NCBI GenBank assembly: GCA_934541105.1
Contig: CAKTDA010000002.1
Coordinates: 124,001-188,000, forward strand
Length of the DNA stretch: 64,000 bases
Reading direction: 5' to 3'
Source: an uncultured Luteitalea sp.
Lineage (GTDB): Bacteria > Acidobacteriota > Vicinamibacteria > Vicinamibacterales > Vicinamibacteraceae
The notes below the pieces were generated by a model. That model was not told the origin of the DNA. It saw only the letters and a program-made list of their open reading frames with translations, and ran no database searches. The translations under genes were made by a program, and so were the position numbers. Positions 33,861 to 43,387 of the stretch are shown one piece after another; within the stretch, counting starts at the first letter, position 1; each line of letters starts with the position of its first letter.

Positions 33861-35993
33861 TCACCGAGGCGTCACGCCGTCCCACACGCGCACCCGCGTG
33901 ATCGTGTCGCCCACCTCGAGCCGGTCGACGACATCCATCCCCTGCACGACCTGCCCGAACACCGTATAGCGGCCCTCGAGGTGCGGCTGCGGCGCGTGCG
34001 TGATGAACCACTGGCTGCCGCCCGTGTCGGGGCCGGCAAGCGCCATCCCCACCGTGCCGCGCAGGTACGCCCGATCGTTGAGCTCGTCGCGGATGCTGTA
34101 GCCAGGACCGCCGCTGCCGTCGCCGCGCGGATCGCCATCCTGCACGACGAAGGCCGGCACGACACGGTGGATCACCAGGCCGTCGAAGTACCCCTTGCGC
34201 GCCAGCGACACGAAGTTCTCCACGGTCAGCGGCGCGTCGAGCACCGCGAGCTCGATCTGCACCGTGCCCTTGCCGGTCTCGACGTAGACCTGCGGCGAGT
34301 ACTCGGGCGCGGTCACGCGCGCGGCCTCGTAGACGTCCGGCCCGAACCGCACGGGCGCCGGGCGGATGCGCGTGAGCGCGTCGCTCGCCGGGTCCCGGGC
34401 CACGAGCCACTTCGCGGCGCGCAGGCGCATGGCCCAGTCGCGATCCGCGAGCGTTTCCTCCATCGGCCCGCGCGCCGCTGCCGGGTCGATGGCCGCCAGT
34501 GCCTCGAGCGCCGCCCAGCGCGCATCGTCGGTGCTGTCGCTGCGCGCGCGCTGCCAGGCCGCCACGAGCGCGTCCTTCATCGAGGCCAGCTTCTGCTCGC
34601 CCGCAATCGATGCCGCCGCGGCGCGAACCCCGACGTCGTCACTGGCAAATGCCCGCGCCAGGCGCTGCTCGAGACCCGGCAGCTTCAGGGCGCTCCACGC
34701 GCGCAGCACCGCGGGCAGGACGCGCGCGTCCGTGTCGCCGAGCAGGCGCTCGAGCATCGGCGTGGCGTTCTCGGGCGGCAGCGCGGTCAGCGCGTCGGCA
34801 AGCGCGGCGCGTACGCGCCAGTCCTGGTCGGGGTCGAGTCCCGACAGCACGGTCGTGAACGAGAGCGTGTCCACACGAGCGAGCGCGCGGAGCGCCGCCG
34901 CACGCACGAACGGCGAGCGCGCCGTCAGGCGATCGACGAGGTCGTCCTCGGCCTCGCGCGACTCCAGCTGCCCGAGCGCGGCAAGCACCTCGAGCTCCAG
35001 CCCCTGCGGCAGTTCGCGCTGCAGCATGGCGAGCAGCGGCGCCTCGGCGCGGCGTTCGCGCAACTGGCCGAGCGTGCGCACCGCCGAAACGCGCACCTGC
35101 GGATGCACCTCGCGCGTCATGTCGATGAGCGGCAGCAGGAGCGGCACCGCAGCGACGGCCTTGCGTTCGCCAAGCCCGCGAATCGCATAGCCGGCCGTGT
35201 ACGGCGACGGTGAGGAGGCCAGCGCCGTCAGCGCCGGCACCGCCCTGTCGTCGCCCACGCGCGAGAGCGCCGCGGCAATCGGCCACCACGCGCTGCGCGG
35301 TCGGCCCTGGCCGTCGAGCACGGCCGTCGCGATGCCGTCGTGACTGCGCAGCGACGTCAGCGCGGCGAGCCCGCGCCGGACGGCTTCCGCCTCGGGACTG
35401 CCCGTGGCATCGTCGGCGGGCGGCGTCGAGATCGCGCCGTTGTCCACGAGCAGCTTCACCATCATGCCGATGGGCGCGGCGGCGCGCGCGGCCGTGTCTG
35501 GACCGACGAGGCCCAGCGCGTGCGCGGCACGTCCCTTCACCAGCGGGTTCGGATCGCCGAGTGCGGCCACGAGCGGATCGACGGCCGCGGGGTCGCCGAT
35601 GAGCCCGAGCGCGAACGCGACCATGGCTCGCACATCGGCGTCGGGGTCCTGGAGTCGTGCGACGAGTGGAGCGACGCCCGCCGGCAGGCCGACGCGGCCA
35701 ATCGCGAGTGCGGCCCGCCGGCGGACGCGCGCTTCGGGGTCGCCGAGCAGCGTCACGAGATCGAGCGCCGGCGGCGCCGCGACGGGCAGGGGCCGCCCGC
35801 GTCGATCGAGCGACGGCGGCGGCGGGGCCGGCTTCGACTGGGCGTCCTCGAGCACGCGCTGATCCTCGAGGCGGAGGATGCTGGCGATGCGGGACTCGTA
35901 AGAGGGCACCACGACCTGGGGAACGGGCGGCGGTGCGGACGCGCAGGCGGTGGCCACGACAAGGCCGGCAATTGGCAGCAGGCGACGTGTCAT
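33861..35993 (-). CDS. HEAT-repeat protein fused to a cyclophilin-type peptidyl-prolyl isomerase, exported
   Basis: A 710-residue protein. Residues 1-20 form a signal peptide with a weak lipobox (ATAC, Cys about 17). Residues about 80-560 are HEAT/PBS-lyase-like repeats, for example LLGDPEARVRRRAALAIGRV, LQDPDADVRAMVAFALGLIG and LGDPNPLVKGRAAHALGLVG. Residues 580-710 are a cyclophilin domain: GKGTVQIELAVLDAPLTVEN, YFDGLVIHRVVPAFVVQDGD with the catalytic Arg, GDGSGGPGYSIRDE, GGSQWFITHAPQPHLEGRYT and VFGQVVQGMDVVDRL. It probably acts as a periplasmic folding factor that uses the HEAT solenoid to hold clients or partners. Confidence 0.88.
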   Translation of the reverse strand: MTRRLLPIAGLVVATACASAPPPVPQVVVPSYESRIASILRLEDQRVLEDAQSKPAPPPPSLDRRGRPLPVAAPPALDLVTLLGDPEARVRRRAALAIGRVGLPAGVAPLVARLQDPDADVRAMVAFALGLIGDPAAVDPLVAALGDPNPLVKGRAAHALGLVGPDTAARAAAPIGMMVKLLVDNGAISTPPADDATGSPEAEAVRRGLAALTSLRSHDGIATAVLDGQGRPRSAWWPIAAALSRVGDDRAVPALTALASSPSPYTAGYAIRGLGERKAVAAVPLLLPLIDMTREVHPQVRVSAVRTLGQLRERRAEAPLLAMLQRELPQGLELEVLAALGQLESREAEDDLVDRLTARSPFVRAAALRALARVDTLSFTTVLSGLDPDQDWRVRAALADALTALPPENATPMLERLLGDTDARVLPAVLRAWSALKLPGLEQRLARAFASDDVGVRAAAASIAGEQKLASMKDALVAAWQRARSDSTDDARWAALEALAAIDPAAARGPMEETLADRDWAMRLRAAKWLVARDPASDALTRIRPAPVRFGPDVYEAARVTAPEYSPQVYVETGKGTVQIELAVLDAPLTVENFVSLARKGYFDGLVIHRVVPAFVVQDGDPRGDGSGGPGYSIRDELNDRAYLRGTVGMALAGPDTGGSQWFITHAPQPHLEGRYTVFGQVVQGMDVVDRLEVGDTITRVRVWDGVTPR

Positions 35994-36050
35994 CACTCGC
36001 GCGCATGCTAGCACGCGCACCTTGCCGCACCGGGAACCGCGTCGGTTCGG

Positions 36051-36056
36051 TATACT
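36051..36056 (+). promoter_or_regulatory. -10 hexamer TATACT ahead of the deoxynucleoside kinase
   Basis: TATACT ends 10 bases before the TTG start codon, as in ileS. The predicted leader is about four bases, too short for a ribosome binding site. Confidence 0.5.
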
Positions 36057-36066
36057 GCGCGCCATC

Positions 36067-36705
36067 TTGGACGCGCGATACCTCGCGATCGAGGGACCTC
36101 CGGGCGTCGGCAAGGCCGTCCTCGCCGAACGTCTCGGGCAGCGACTCGACGCCAGCCTCGTCCTGGACGATGTCGAGAACCCGTTTTCGGCAGACAGCCG
36201 CGCGCGGCGCGACGGCGCGGCCTTCCAGGCACAACTGTTCCACCTGCTCTCGCGGCACCGGCAGCAGGACGCCCTGCGCCAGGGCGACCTCTTCAGCCAG
36301 GTCACCGTCTGCGACTACCTGTTCGACAAGGACAAGATCTTCGCGTACCTGACGCTCGACGACAACGAGCTGTTCATCTACCAGCGCCTCTACGACCTGC
36401 TGGCACGCGACCTGCCCGTGCCCGACGTCGTCGTGTATCTGCAGTGCCCGACCGACCGGCTGCGCAAACGCCTGCGGGAGCGTGCCCGCCGCGCACCCGA
36501 ACGCCGCGCGGCCGACGAGGAGGACATCGCGGTGCTGAACGACGCATTCAACCACTTCTTCTTCCACTACACCGGCGCGCCGCTGCTCGTCGTCGAGACG
36601 TCCGCGATCGATCTCGACTGGCACGACGAGGACGTCGAGGACCTGCTGCGCCAGGTCGAGCACCTCCAGCAGGGCACGCAGTACTACGTGCCGCGCCAGC
36701 GCTGA
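36067..36705 (+). CDS. Deoxynucleoside kinase (dAK/dGK type)
   Basis: A 212-residue P-loop kinase starting at TTG 36067, where family likeness begins (LDARYLAIEGPPGVGK). The central VCDYLFDKDKIFAYLTLDDN corresponds to the substrate and Arg/Asp motif of deoxyadenosine/deoxyguanosine kinases, and the lid region has RLRKRLRERARR. PDVVVYLQCPTDRL is also typical. The family phosphorylates salvaged deoxynucleosides. Oddly, the P-loop reads GPPGVGKA (residues 10-17), with Ala in place of the Ser/Thr that binds Mg2+. The next gene is accD, 47 bases on. Confidence 0.85.
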   Translation: MDARYLAIEGPPGVGKAVLAERLGQRLDASLVLDDVENPFSADSRARRDGAAFQAQLFHLLSRHRQQDALRQGDLFSQVTVCDYLFDKDKIFAYLTLDDNELFIYQRLYDLLARDLPVPDVVVYLQCPTDRLRKRLRERARRAPERRAADEEDIAVLNDAFNHFFFHYTGAPLLVVETSAIDLDWHDEDVEDLLRQVEHLQQGTQYYVPRQR

Positions 36706-36752
36706 TTGGTATACCCTTGCTCTTTCGCCTGCCGAGAGCGCAGGCGCCTGCT

Positions 36753-37598
36753 ATGGCCTGGTTCAAGCGCGTCCCGAAACCCATCGCCCCGGCGCAGAAG
36801 GCGAGCCGCATCCCGGAGGGCGTGTGGGTCAAGTGCCCCGACTGCGGGCAGGCGCTCTACAAGAAGGACCTCGACGCCAACATGCAGGTGTGCCCGAAGT
36901 GCTCGCACCACTTCCGGCTCGGCGCCGCCGAACGGCTCGCGATGATCTTCGACGGCCCGTGGGTCGAGCACGATCGCGACCTCGCCTCCACCGACCCCCT
37001 GAGCTTCATCGACACGAAGCCCTACTCGCAGCGGCTGCGCACCGCGCAGCAGGCGAGCGGCCTCAAGGACGCGATCATCTGCGGCACCGGCGCCATCGAC
37101 GGCATCGAGACCGAGGTCGCCGCGATGGAGTACTCCTTCATCGGCGGCAGCATGGGCGTTGTCGTGGGCGAGAAGATCACGCGCGCCATCGAGCGCGCGC
37201 TCGACAACCGCCGCCCCGTCGTCGTCGTGTCGTGCTCGGGCGGCGCCCGCATGATGGAGGGCACGTTCTCGCTGATGCAGATGGCGAAGGTCAGCGCCGC
37301 ACTCGCACGGCTCGACCGCGCCGGCCTGCCCTACCTCTCCATCCTCACCGACCCGACGACGGGCGGCGTCACCGCGAGCTTCGCGATGCTCGGCGACTTC
37401 AACATCGCCGAACCGAAGGCCCTGATCGGCTTTGCAGGTCCCCGCGTCATCGAACAGACGATCCGCCAGAAGCTGCCGCCGGGCTTCCAGCGCGCCGAGT
37501 TCCTCCTCGAGCACGGCATGGTGGACATGATCGTCGATCGCCGGAAGCTCAAGCCCGCCATCGCCGACGCCCTGAGGTTCATGCACACACCGGCATGA
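36753..37598 (+). CDS. accD: Acetyl-CoA carboxylase carboxyltransferase subunit beta
   Basis: A 281-residue protein with the N-terminal C4 zinc ribbon (KCPDCGQALYKKDLDANMQV and CPKCSHHF) and the crotonase-fold domain with SCSGGARMMEGTFSLMQMAK and LTDPTTGGVTASFAMLGD. With AccA it transfers the carboxyl group from biotin to acetyl-CoA, the first step of fatty-acid synthesis. accD overlaps folC as ATGA, the usual accD-folC pair. Confidence 0.97.
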   Translation: MAWFKRVPKPIAPAQKASRIPEGVWVKCPDCGQALYKKDLDANMQVCPKCSHHFRLGAAERLAMIFDGPWVEHDRDLASTDPLSFIDTKPYSQRLRTAQQASGLKDAIICGTGAIDGIETEVAAMEYSFIGGSMGVVVGEKITRAIERALDNRRPVVVVSCSGGARMMEGTFSLMQMAKVSAALARLDRAGLPYLSILTDPTTGGVTASFAMLGDFNIAEPKALIGFAGPRVIEQTIRQKLPPGFQRAEFLLEHGMVDMIVDRRKLKPAIADALRFMHTPA

Positions 37599-38941
37599 GC
37601 CCCATGCCGGGCGCGGACGGCCCCCTGGGCCCGCCACCTCCACAGCAACGCCTCGCATCCCGCGAGTTCTTCGGCATCAAGCTCGGTCTCGACACCTCGC
37701 GCGCGCTCGTCGCCGAGTTGCAGCATCCGGAACGCGCGTTCCTTCCCCTCATCATCGCCGGCACGAACGGCAAGGGATCGGTCACCGCGATGGTGGCGCG
37801 GGCGCTGCGTGCGGCCGGGGTGCGCGTCGGCCGCTACACCTCGCCGCACCTGGTCCACCTGCGCGAGCGCTTTGCCATCGACGACGTGGACGTCGGCGAT
37901 GCGGCGCTCGATCGCGCGCTGCAGGCCGTGTTCGATGCCGAAGACGCGCTGCTCGCGACCGGAAGGCTCGGCCAGCCGGCCACCTACTTCGAGTTGACGA
38001 CCGCGGCAGCCTTCGAGGTGTTCCGGAACGCCGGCGTGGACGTCGCGGTGCTCGAAGTCGGGCTCGGCGGCAGGCACGACGCGACAAACGTCGCCGCCGC
38101 GCCGTACGCCGCGATCACGTCGATCGGCCTGGATCACGTGGCGCAGCTCGGCGGCACGCTCGAGGCAATTGCCGCGGAGAAGGCCGGTGTGATCAGGCCC
38201 GGTGCGACGGTCGTCAGCGGCGTGACGCAGGAAGGGCCGGCGCGCGTGATCGAGGAGATCTGCGCCTCTCAGGGCGCGCGTCTCGTGCGCGCGGGCGACG
38301 ATGCCGCCGTGGACGCCGTCACCGATGCCGGCGAGACGACGGTGCACGTACGCACGCCGGTGCGCGAGTACGGACCCGTCCACCTCGCATTGCGCGGCGA
38401 ACACCAGGTGGCCAATGCCCTCGTCGCGATCCGGCTGCTCGAGGCACTCGAGGCGGGTGGCATCGGCGGCGGCCGCGAGGCCATCACGACCGGGCTTGCC
38501 GACGCGGCCTGGCCCGGACGCCTCGAACGGCGCCGGATCGCCGGCGGCGTGGACGTGGTGCTCGACGGCGCGCACAACCCCGACGGCGCCGAGGCCCTGG
38601 CGCGGTGGCTGCGCGCGGCGCGCTTCACGCCGATGACGCTCGTCACCGGCTGCATGCGCGACAAGGACGTCCGCGGGTTGATCGCGCCGTTGCTGCCCCT
38701 CGCCGATCGCGTGGTGGCGACGGCAATCGCGTTTCCGCGTGCGCTGCCGGCCGATGCGCTGGCGCGGGAGGTCGCGACGCTTGCGCCCGACCTGCCCGTG
38801 GAGGTGGTCCCGGATCCGGTGGAGGCCATGGCCATGGCCACACGGCAGTCGCGTCGCGTGGTCGTGGGGGGCTCACTGCTGCTCGTCGGGGTGATCCGTG
38901 CCGCGCTCGGGACCGGTGCCGGCGGGTCCGATCCTGCGTGA
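37595..38941 (+). CDS. folC: Folylpolyglutamate synthase/dihydrofolate synthase
   Basis: A 448-residue Mur-ligase-like enzyme. It has the P-loop IIAGTNGKGSVTAM, the omega-loop region GRYTSPHLVHLRER, VLEVGLGGRHDATN, SIGLDHVAQLGGTLEAIAAE and the C-terminal VVLDGAHNPDGAEAL. FolC adds glutamate to dihydropteroate and folates. ATG 37595 overlaps the accD stop; a second ATG nine bases on is possible. Confidence 0.95.
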   Translation: MSPMPGADGPLGPPPPQQRLASREFFGIKLGLDTSRALVAELQHPERAFLPLIIAGTNGKGSVTAMVARALRAAGVRVGRYTSPHLVHLRERFAIDDVDVGDAALDRALQAVFDAEDALLATGRLGQPATYFELTTAAAFEVFRNAGVDVAVLEVGLGGRHDATNVAAAPYAAITSIGLDHVAQLGGTLEAIAAEKAGVIRPGATVVSGVTQEGPARVIEEICASQGARLVRAGDDAAVDAVTDAGETTVHVRTPVREYGPVHLALRGEHQVANALVAIRLLEALEAGGIGGGREAITTGLADAAWPGRLERRRIAGGVDVVLDGAHNPDGAEALARWLRAARFTPMTLVTGCMRDKDVRGLIAPLLPLADRVVATAIAFPRALPADALAREVATLAPDLPVEVVPDPVEAMAMATRQSRRVVVGGSLLLVGVIRAALGTGAGGSDPA

Positions 38942-38984
38942 TATCCTGCCAACCGCTGCCACGCCAGACCTCCGCGCCGAGCCC

Positions 38985-41303
38985 GTGCATCCACTCCTGA
39001 CGATTCGTGCCTCATTCGCCCTGCTCGTCCTGATCCTCCTGCCGGCGATTGCCGCGGCGCAACAGGTTCCGGGCTTCAAGCTCTCGCGACAGCTGCGCAT
39101 CGAGATCGACGGCACGAAGTACCGCTTCATCGGCGAGGTCGAGATGGAGCAGGCCAACGGCCGCGAGAAGTTCTTTGCCGATCAGGTCGAGTACGACAGC
39201 GAGACCGGCCTCGTGGTGGCAACGGGCAACGTCGTGTACACGTCCCCGCTGACGCGCATCGCGGCCGAGCGGCTCGAGTTCGACAACAGCACGAAGCTGG
39301 CGGTCTTCCACAGCGCTACGGGGTCCACGCACCTCGGCGAGAAGGTGGACAAGAGCTTCTTCGGCACGCAGGAGCCCGACGCGCTCTTCTACGGCGAGAA
39401 GGTCGAGAAGATCGGGCCCAAGCGCTACCGCATCACGCGTGGCGGCTTCACGAGCTGCGTGCAGCCGACGCCGCGGTGGGAACTCGTCTCGGGCACGACG
39501 ATCGTCGAGCTCGACGAGTATGCGCTGCTCACCAACACGGTGCTGAAGGTGAAGGGCGTGCCGATGTTCTACCTGCCGGTGATGTACTACCCGATCCAGA
39601 GCGACGATCGGGCGACCGGCTTCCTGCTGCCGACCTACGGTTCGTCGACCGTGCGCGGCCAGAGCATCAGCAACGCGTTCTTCTGGGCGATCAACCGCAG
39701 CCAGGATGCGACGATCTTCCACGACTGGTTCGCCAAGCGCGGCAACGGCCTCGGCTCGGAGTACCGCTACGTGGCCGGCACCGGTTCGCAGGGCACCTTC
39801 AGCACGTACTACCTGAAGGAGAAGGAAGCGAGTTACGAGACGGGCAGCGGCACGGTGACCACACCGGCTGCGACCAACTACGAGGTGCGCGCCAACGTGT
39901 CGCAGGTGCTCCCGGCCGGGCTGCGGGCGCGCGGCAACGTGGACTACTTCTCGAGCGTCGTCACGCGCACGACCTTCAACCAGAACCCGTACGACTGGTC
40001 CTCGCGCACGCGCAGCATCCGCGGCAACGTGTCGGGCACGTGGGGGCGCCAGAGCGTCAGCGCGACATACGACACGACCGAACTGTTCTACTCCGACACC
40101 GACTCGCAGACGACGGGCGGCACGCCGCGTTTCTCCTACAACCTGGCGCAGACGCGCATCGGGCAGACGCCGATCTACTACAGCGTGGGCTCGGAGTGGG
40201 TGAACATCGCGCGCGTGGACAAGAACGCGACCACGGAGCTCGACTCCACGCTCCAGCGCTTCGACGTCTCGCCGACGATTCGCGTGCCGTTCAACACCTG
40301 GCCGTTCCTCACGTTCAACTCGTCGGTGTCGTACCACTACACGCGCTACAGCGAGAGCTACGTGCCCCAGGCGAACGGACGCCTCGGCGGCGTGCCCGAG
40401 GACGTACCGCTGACCCGCCGCTACTGGGACCTCCGCTCCGACATCGTCGGGCCGAAGTTCACGAAGGTGTGGGACACGCCCGACAACGGCTACGCCGAGA
40501 AGTACAAGCACACGATCGAGCCGACCTTCACGGTGCAGCGGCTGACGGCGTTCGACGACTACGACCGCATCCCGAAGCTCGAAGGCTACGACTTCACGTA
40601 CGGCGGCACGACCCGCATCGCGTACGGCATCGTGAACCGGTTCACGGCCAAGCGGCGGTCGGGCGCATCGACCGCGCGGACGCGCGACTTCCTGACGCTC
40701 GGCGTCACGCAGAGCTACTACAGCGACCCGCAGGCGAGCCTCTACGACTTCGGCTCGTACCCGCTCAACTACTTCGGCCGCGAGCCGAGCAACTTCTCGC
40801 CGATCAACTTCAGTGCGAACTTCGCGCCGAGCGAGCGGACGTCGCTCACGGCGCGCCTCGACTGGGACGACCGCGCAGGCGAGTTCCAGAGCATCCGCCT
40901 GAACGGCAGCTACGGCCTGAGCGAATGGCTGTCGGTGAGCGGAGGGTGGAGCCAGCGCAAGTTCTCGTTCTTCCCCGACCGGCCCGACAAGTTCTTCAAC
41001 ACGAGCACCACCGTGCGCACGCGCGGCAACCGGCTCGGCGGGACGTACGCGTTCTATTACGACATCGGGCGTTCGACGATGCTCGACCAGCGCATCGTGG
41101 GGTACTACAACGCGCAGTGCTGCGGCATCGTCGTCGAGTTCCAGCAGTACAACTACCCGCAGTTCTCGAGCTTCGCCGTGCCGCAGGACCGGCGCTTCAA
41201 CATCGGCTTCACGCTCGCGGGCCTCGGCACGTTCTCGAACTTCCTCGGTGCCTTCGGCGGCAACACCGGCCAGGGCGGCGGCTTCGGGGCCCGGCCCTTC
41301 TAG
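38985..41303 (+). CDS. lptD: LPS-assembly protein LptD (OstA) family
   Basis: A 772-residue outer-membrane protein starting at GTG 38985, which gives a clean signal peptide (LLTIRASFALLVLILLPAIA, then AAQQ). Residues about 40-150 form an OstA/LptA-like domain (KFFADQVEYDSETGLVVATG, NVVYTSPLTRIAAERLEFD). The remainder is a large beta barrel with conserved VPMFYLPVMYYPIQSDDRATGF, a mark of LptD, and ends in Phe. LptD inserts lipopolysaccharide at the cell surface with LptE. It implies an LPS-type outer membrane. No second cysteine cluster is obvious. Confidence 0.88.
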   Translation: MHPLLTIRASFALLVLILLPAIAAAQQVPGFKLSRQLRIEIDGTKYRFIGEVEMEQANGREKFFADQVEYDSETGLVVATGNVVYTSPLTRIAAERLEFDNSTKLAVFHSATGSTHLGEKVDKSFFGTQEPDALFYGEKVEKIGPKRYRITRGGFTSCVQPTPRWELVSGTTIVELDEYALLTNTVLKVKGVPMFYLPVMYYPIQSDDRATGFLLPTYGSSTVRGQSISNAFFWAINRSQDATIFHDWFAKRGNGLGSEYRYVAGTGSQGTFSTYYLKEKEASYETGSGTVTTPAATNYEVRANVSQVLPAGLRARGNVDYFSSVVTRTTFNQNPYDWSSRTRSIRGNVSGTWGRQSVSATYDTTELFYSDTDSQTTGGTPRFSYNLAQTRIGQTPIYYSVGSEWVNIARVDKNATTELDSTLQRFDVSPTIRVPFNTWPFLTFNSSVSYHYTRYSESYVPQANGRLGGVPEDVPLTRRYWDLRSDIVGPKFTKVWDTPDNGYAEKYKHTIEPTFTVQRLTAFDDYDRIPKLEGYDFTYGGTTRIAYGIVNRFTAKRRSGASTARTRDFLTLGVTQSYYSDPQASLYDFGSYPLNYFGREPSNFSPINFSANFAPSERTSLTARLDWDDRAGEFQSIRLNGSYGLSEWLSVSGGWSQRKFSFFPDRPDKFFNTSTTVRTRGNRLGGTYAFYYDIGRSTMLDQRIVGYYNAQCCGIVVEFQQYNYPQFSSFAVPQDRRFNIGFTLAGLGTFSNFLGAFGGNTGQGGGFGARPF

Positions 41304-42248
41304 ATGGCACGACCGGTCCTCGTCACCGGCGCCGCGGGGTTTGCCGGGGGACACCTCGTGGACCTGCTGCGCCAGGACGGCGCGGTCGAGGGCTGGTTCC
41401 GCCCGGGCGAGCCGCCGCGGGAGTCGGTCGGCGGGCTCGCCGGCACGTCATGGCGCGGCGTGGACCTGCGCGATGCCGCCGCGGTGGACGCGGCAATCGC
41501 CGACCTGAAGCCGCGCGCGATCTACCACCTCGCGGGTGCGGCCAACCAGGGTGCTGCCTGGACGCAGACCGACGTCACCTTCGACCTGAACGTGCGGGTC
41601 ACGCACGTGCTCCTGCGAGCCGTGGGACGCCACGTGCCCGATGCGCGCGTGCTCGTGACCACGTCGGCGGCCGTCTACGCGCCGTCCGACGAGAAGCTCG
41701 GCGAGGATGCGCGCATCGCGCCGGCGACGCCGTACGGCGTCAGCAAGCTCGCCCAGGAGATGGTCGCGCGCGCTGCGGCCCGTGAGGAGGGCCTCGACGT
41801 GTTCGTGGTGCGGCCGTTCAACCACATCGGCCCGGGGCAGGCGCCGGAGTTCTTCGCGCCCGCGTTCGCGCGGCAGATTGCGCGCATCGAGGCGGGGCTC
41901 GACGCGGGTCCCATGCGCGTGGGCAACCTCACGCCCCGCCGGGACCTCACCGACGTCCGCGACACCGTGCGCGCCTATCGTCTCCTGATGCGGCACGCGA
42001 CGCGCGGCGAGGCCTACAACGTGTGCCGCGGCGAAGCCATCGCCATCGGCGACCTGCTCGACGTGCTGCGCAGCGCCGCCACGGCCCCTGTGGACGTCGA
42101 GGTCGATCCCTCAAGGCTACGGCCTGTCGACGTGCCCGTGCTCGAGGGCGACAACACGCGCCTCGCGGCCCTCACCGGCTGGCGTCCCGAGCTGCCGATC
42201 GCGCAGACCCTCGCCGACATCCTCGACGAGCAGCGCCGCCACCTCTGA
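41304..42248 (+). CDS. NAD(P)-dependent sugar-nucleotide epimerase/reductase (GDP-4-dehydro-6-deoxymannose reductase-like)
   Basis: A 314-residue extended short-chain dehydrogenase. Nucleotide motif VTGAAGFAGGHL (TGxxGxxG), catalytic YGVSK (Tyr-x3-Lys) with the preceding TTSAAVY, and RPFNHIGPGQAPEFFAPAFA, then VGNLTPRRDLTDVRDTVRAY, which is closest to Rmd and GDP-mannose dehydratase relatives. The product would be a deoxyhexose for cell-surface glycan. It begins directly after the lptD stop. The exact substrate cannot be fixed from sequence. Confidence 0.82.
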   Translation: MARPVLVTGAAGFAGGHLVDLLRQDGAVEGWFRPGEPPRESVGGLAGTSWRGVDLRDAAAVDAAIADLKPRAIYHLAGAANQGAAWTQTDVTFDLNVRVTHVLLRAVGRHVPDARVLVTTSAAVYAPSDEKLGEDARIAPATPYGVSKLAQEMVARAAAREEGLDVFVVRPFNHIGPGQAPEFFAPAFARQIARIEAGLDAGPMRVGNLTPRRDLTDVRDTVRAYRLLMRHATRGEAYNVCRGEAIAIGDLLDVLRSAATAPVDVEVDPSRLRPVDVPVLEGDNTRLAALTGWRPELPIAQTLADILDEQRRHL

Positions 42249-42259
42249 GATCGACCACG

Positions 42260-43381
42260 TCACACTCTGAGGAACGTCCCGTTCCGATAGAGGTAGTGCA
42301 GGAAGATCCAGCGGGCAGCGATCGCCCCGGCCGCGAGCACCACCGCGCCTGCCGCACCCGAGAGCGACGCGACACCGCCGAGGAAGAACCGCGCGATGTC
42401 GGCAAAGGGGATGAACTCCTGGGCGACGTAGATCGTGATCGCGTTCATGCCGATGACGACGAACGGGAATGCCCATCGACGCGCGCCGCGCATGTCGATC
42501 ACGAAGTGGAACAACGCGACGAGCAGCAGGCTCCAGCCGGCCGCGACCATCACGTACGAGCTCGTCCAGAGGTTCTTGATCACCGGGAACAACGGCCACC
42601 ACGCGTAGCCGATCGCGAGTGACGCGATGCCGGCCAGCACGATGCCGCGGAGTTTCTCCGTGGCCGGCCGCGCGGTAAGCAGCCACGCGCCCGTCAGTGC
42701 GCCGAGCAGTGCCGTCGCGATCGCCGGAATGTTCGACAGCACGCCCTCGTTGTCGCCGTATGGCGGGTAACAGCAGAACGTGCCCGGCAGGACGAGCCGG
42801 TCCACGTAGCCGACGAGGTTGCCTTCCATCGAGAGGTCGTACGCCTGGAAGCCCGGTGCGGGCACGAACGCGAGCAGCGCCCAGTAGCCGAGCAGCAGCG
42901 CCGCCGCGAGGATCGCCTGTCCCTTGACGCGCAGGTGCAGGATCGCGATGGACGCAAACAGGTAGCAGATCGCGATGCGCGGCAGCACGCCGGTCCATCG
43001 CATGTTCGCGAAGTCGAACTGGAGGACGCCCCAGTTGATCCACCCGAGAATCATCAGCAGCGCAAATCGCCGGAGGATCCGCGGGTAGGCCGCGCGCGGG
43101 CTCGCCGCATGGCGCCGCAGCGACATCGGGAGCACGAGGCCGACGATGAAGATGAAGAGCGGGAAGATGAGGTCGTAGAACACAAACCCTTCCCAGGGCA
43201 CGTGCTCCATCTGGTGGTCGAGCCACATCCACCCGAGCCAGGCCGCGAGGGCGCGCCCGAGCGCATCGCCCCCCGTGATCCAGAACATGTCGAAGCCCCG
43301 GAGGGCATCGATCGACACGAGCCGGCCCGGCATCGCCTGCGTGCCGGCCGCCGGCCCTGCGTGCTTCACCGATGCGCGCAC
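42260..43381 (-). CDS. NagX-like membrane acyltransferase (HGSNAT/DUF1624-DUF5009 family)
   Basis: A 373-residue protein with about ten membrane helices. RLVSIDALRGFDMFWITGGD at the N-terminus and WEGFVFYDLIFPLFIFIVGL are the conserved start of this family, related to lysosomal heparan-alpha-glucosaminide N-acetyltransferase; bacterial members (NagX) often accompany amino-sugar use. The start is GTG 43381 by frame; the conserved part begins around residue 20, so an internal start is possible. It follows the beta-rich secreted protein gene by six bases on the same strand. Confidence 0.85.
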   Translation of the reverse strand: MRASVKHAGPAAGTQAMPGRLVSIDALRGFDMFWITGGDALGRALAAWLGWMWLDHQMEHVPWEGFVFYDLIFPLFIFIVGLVLPMSLRRHAASPRAAYPRILRRFALLMILGWINWGVLQFDFANMRWTGVLPRIAICYLFASIAILHLRVKGQAILAAALLLGYWALLAFVPAPGFQAYDLSMEGNLVGYVDRLVLPGTFCCYPPYGDNEGVLSNIPAIATALLGALTGAWLLTARPATEKLRGIVLAGIASLAIGYAWWPLFPVIKNLWTSSYVMVAAGWSLLLVALFHFVIDMRGARRWAFPFVVIGMNAITIYVAQEFIPFADIARFFLGGVASLSGAAGAVVLAAGAIAARWIFLHYLYRNGTFLRV

Positions 43382-43387
43382 GAGGAC

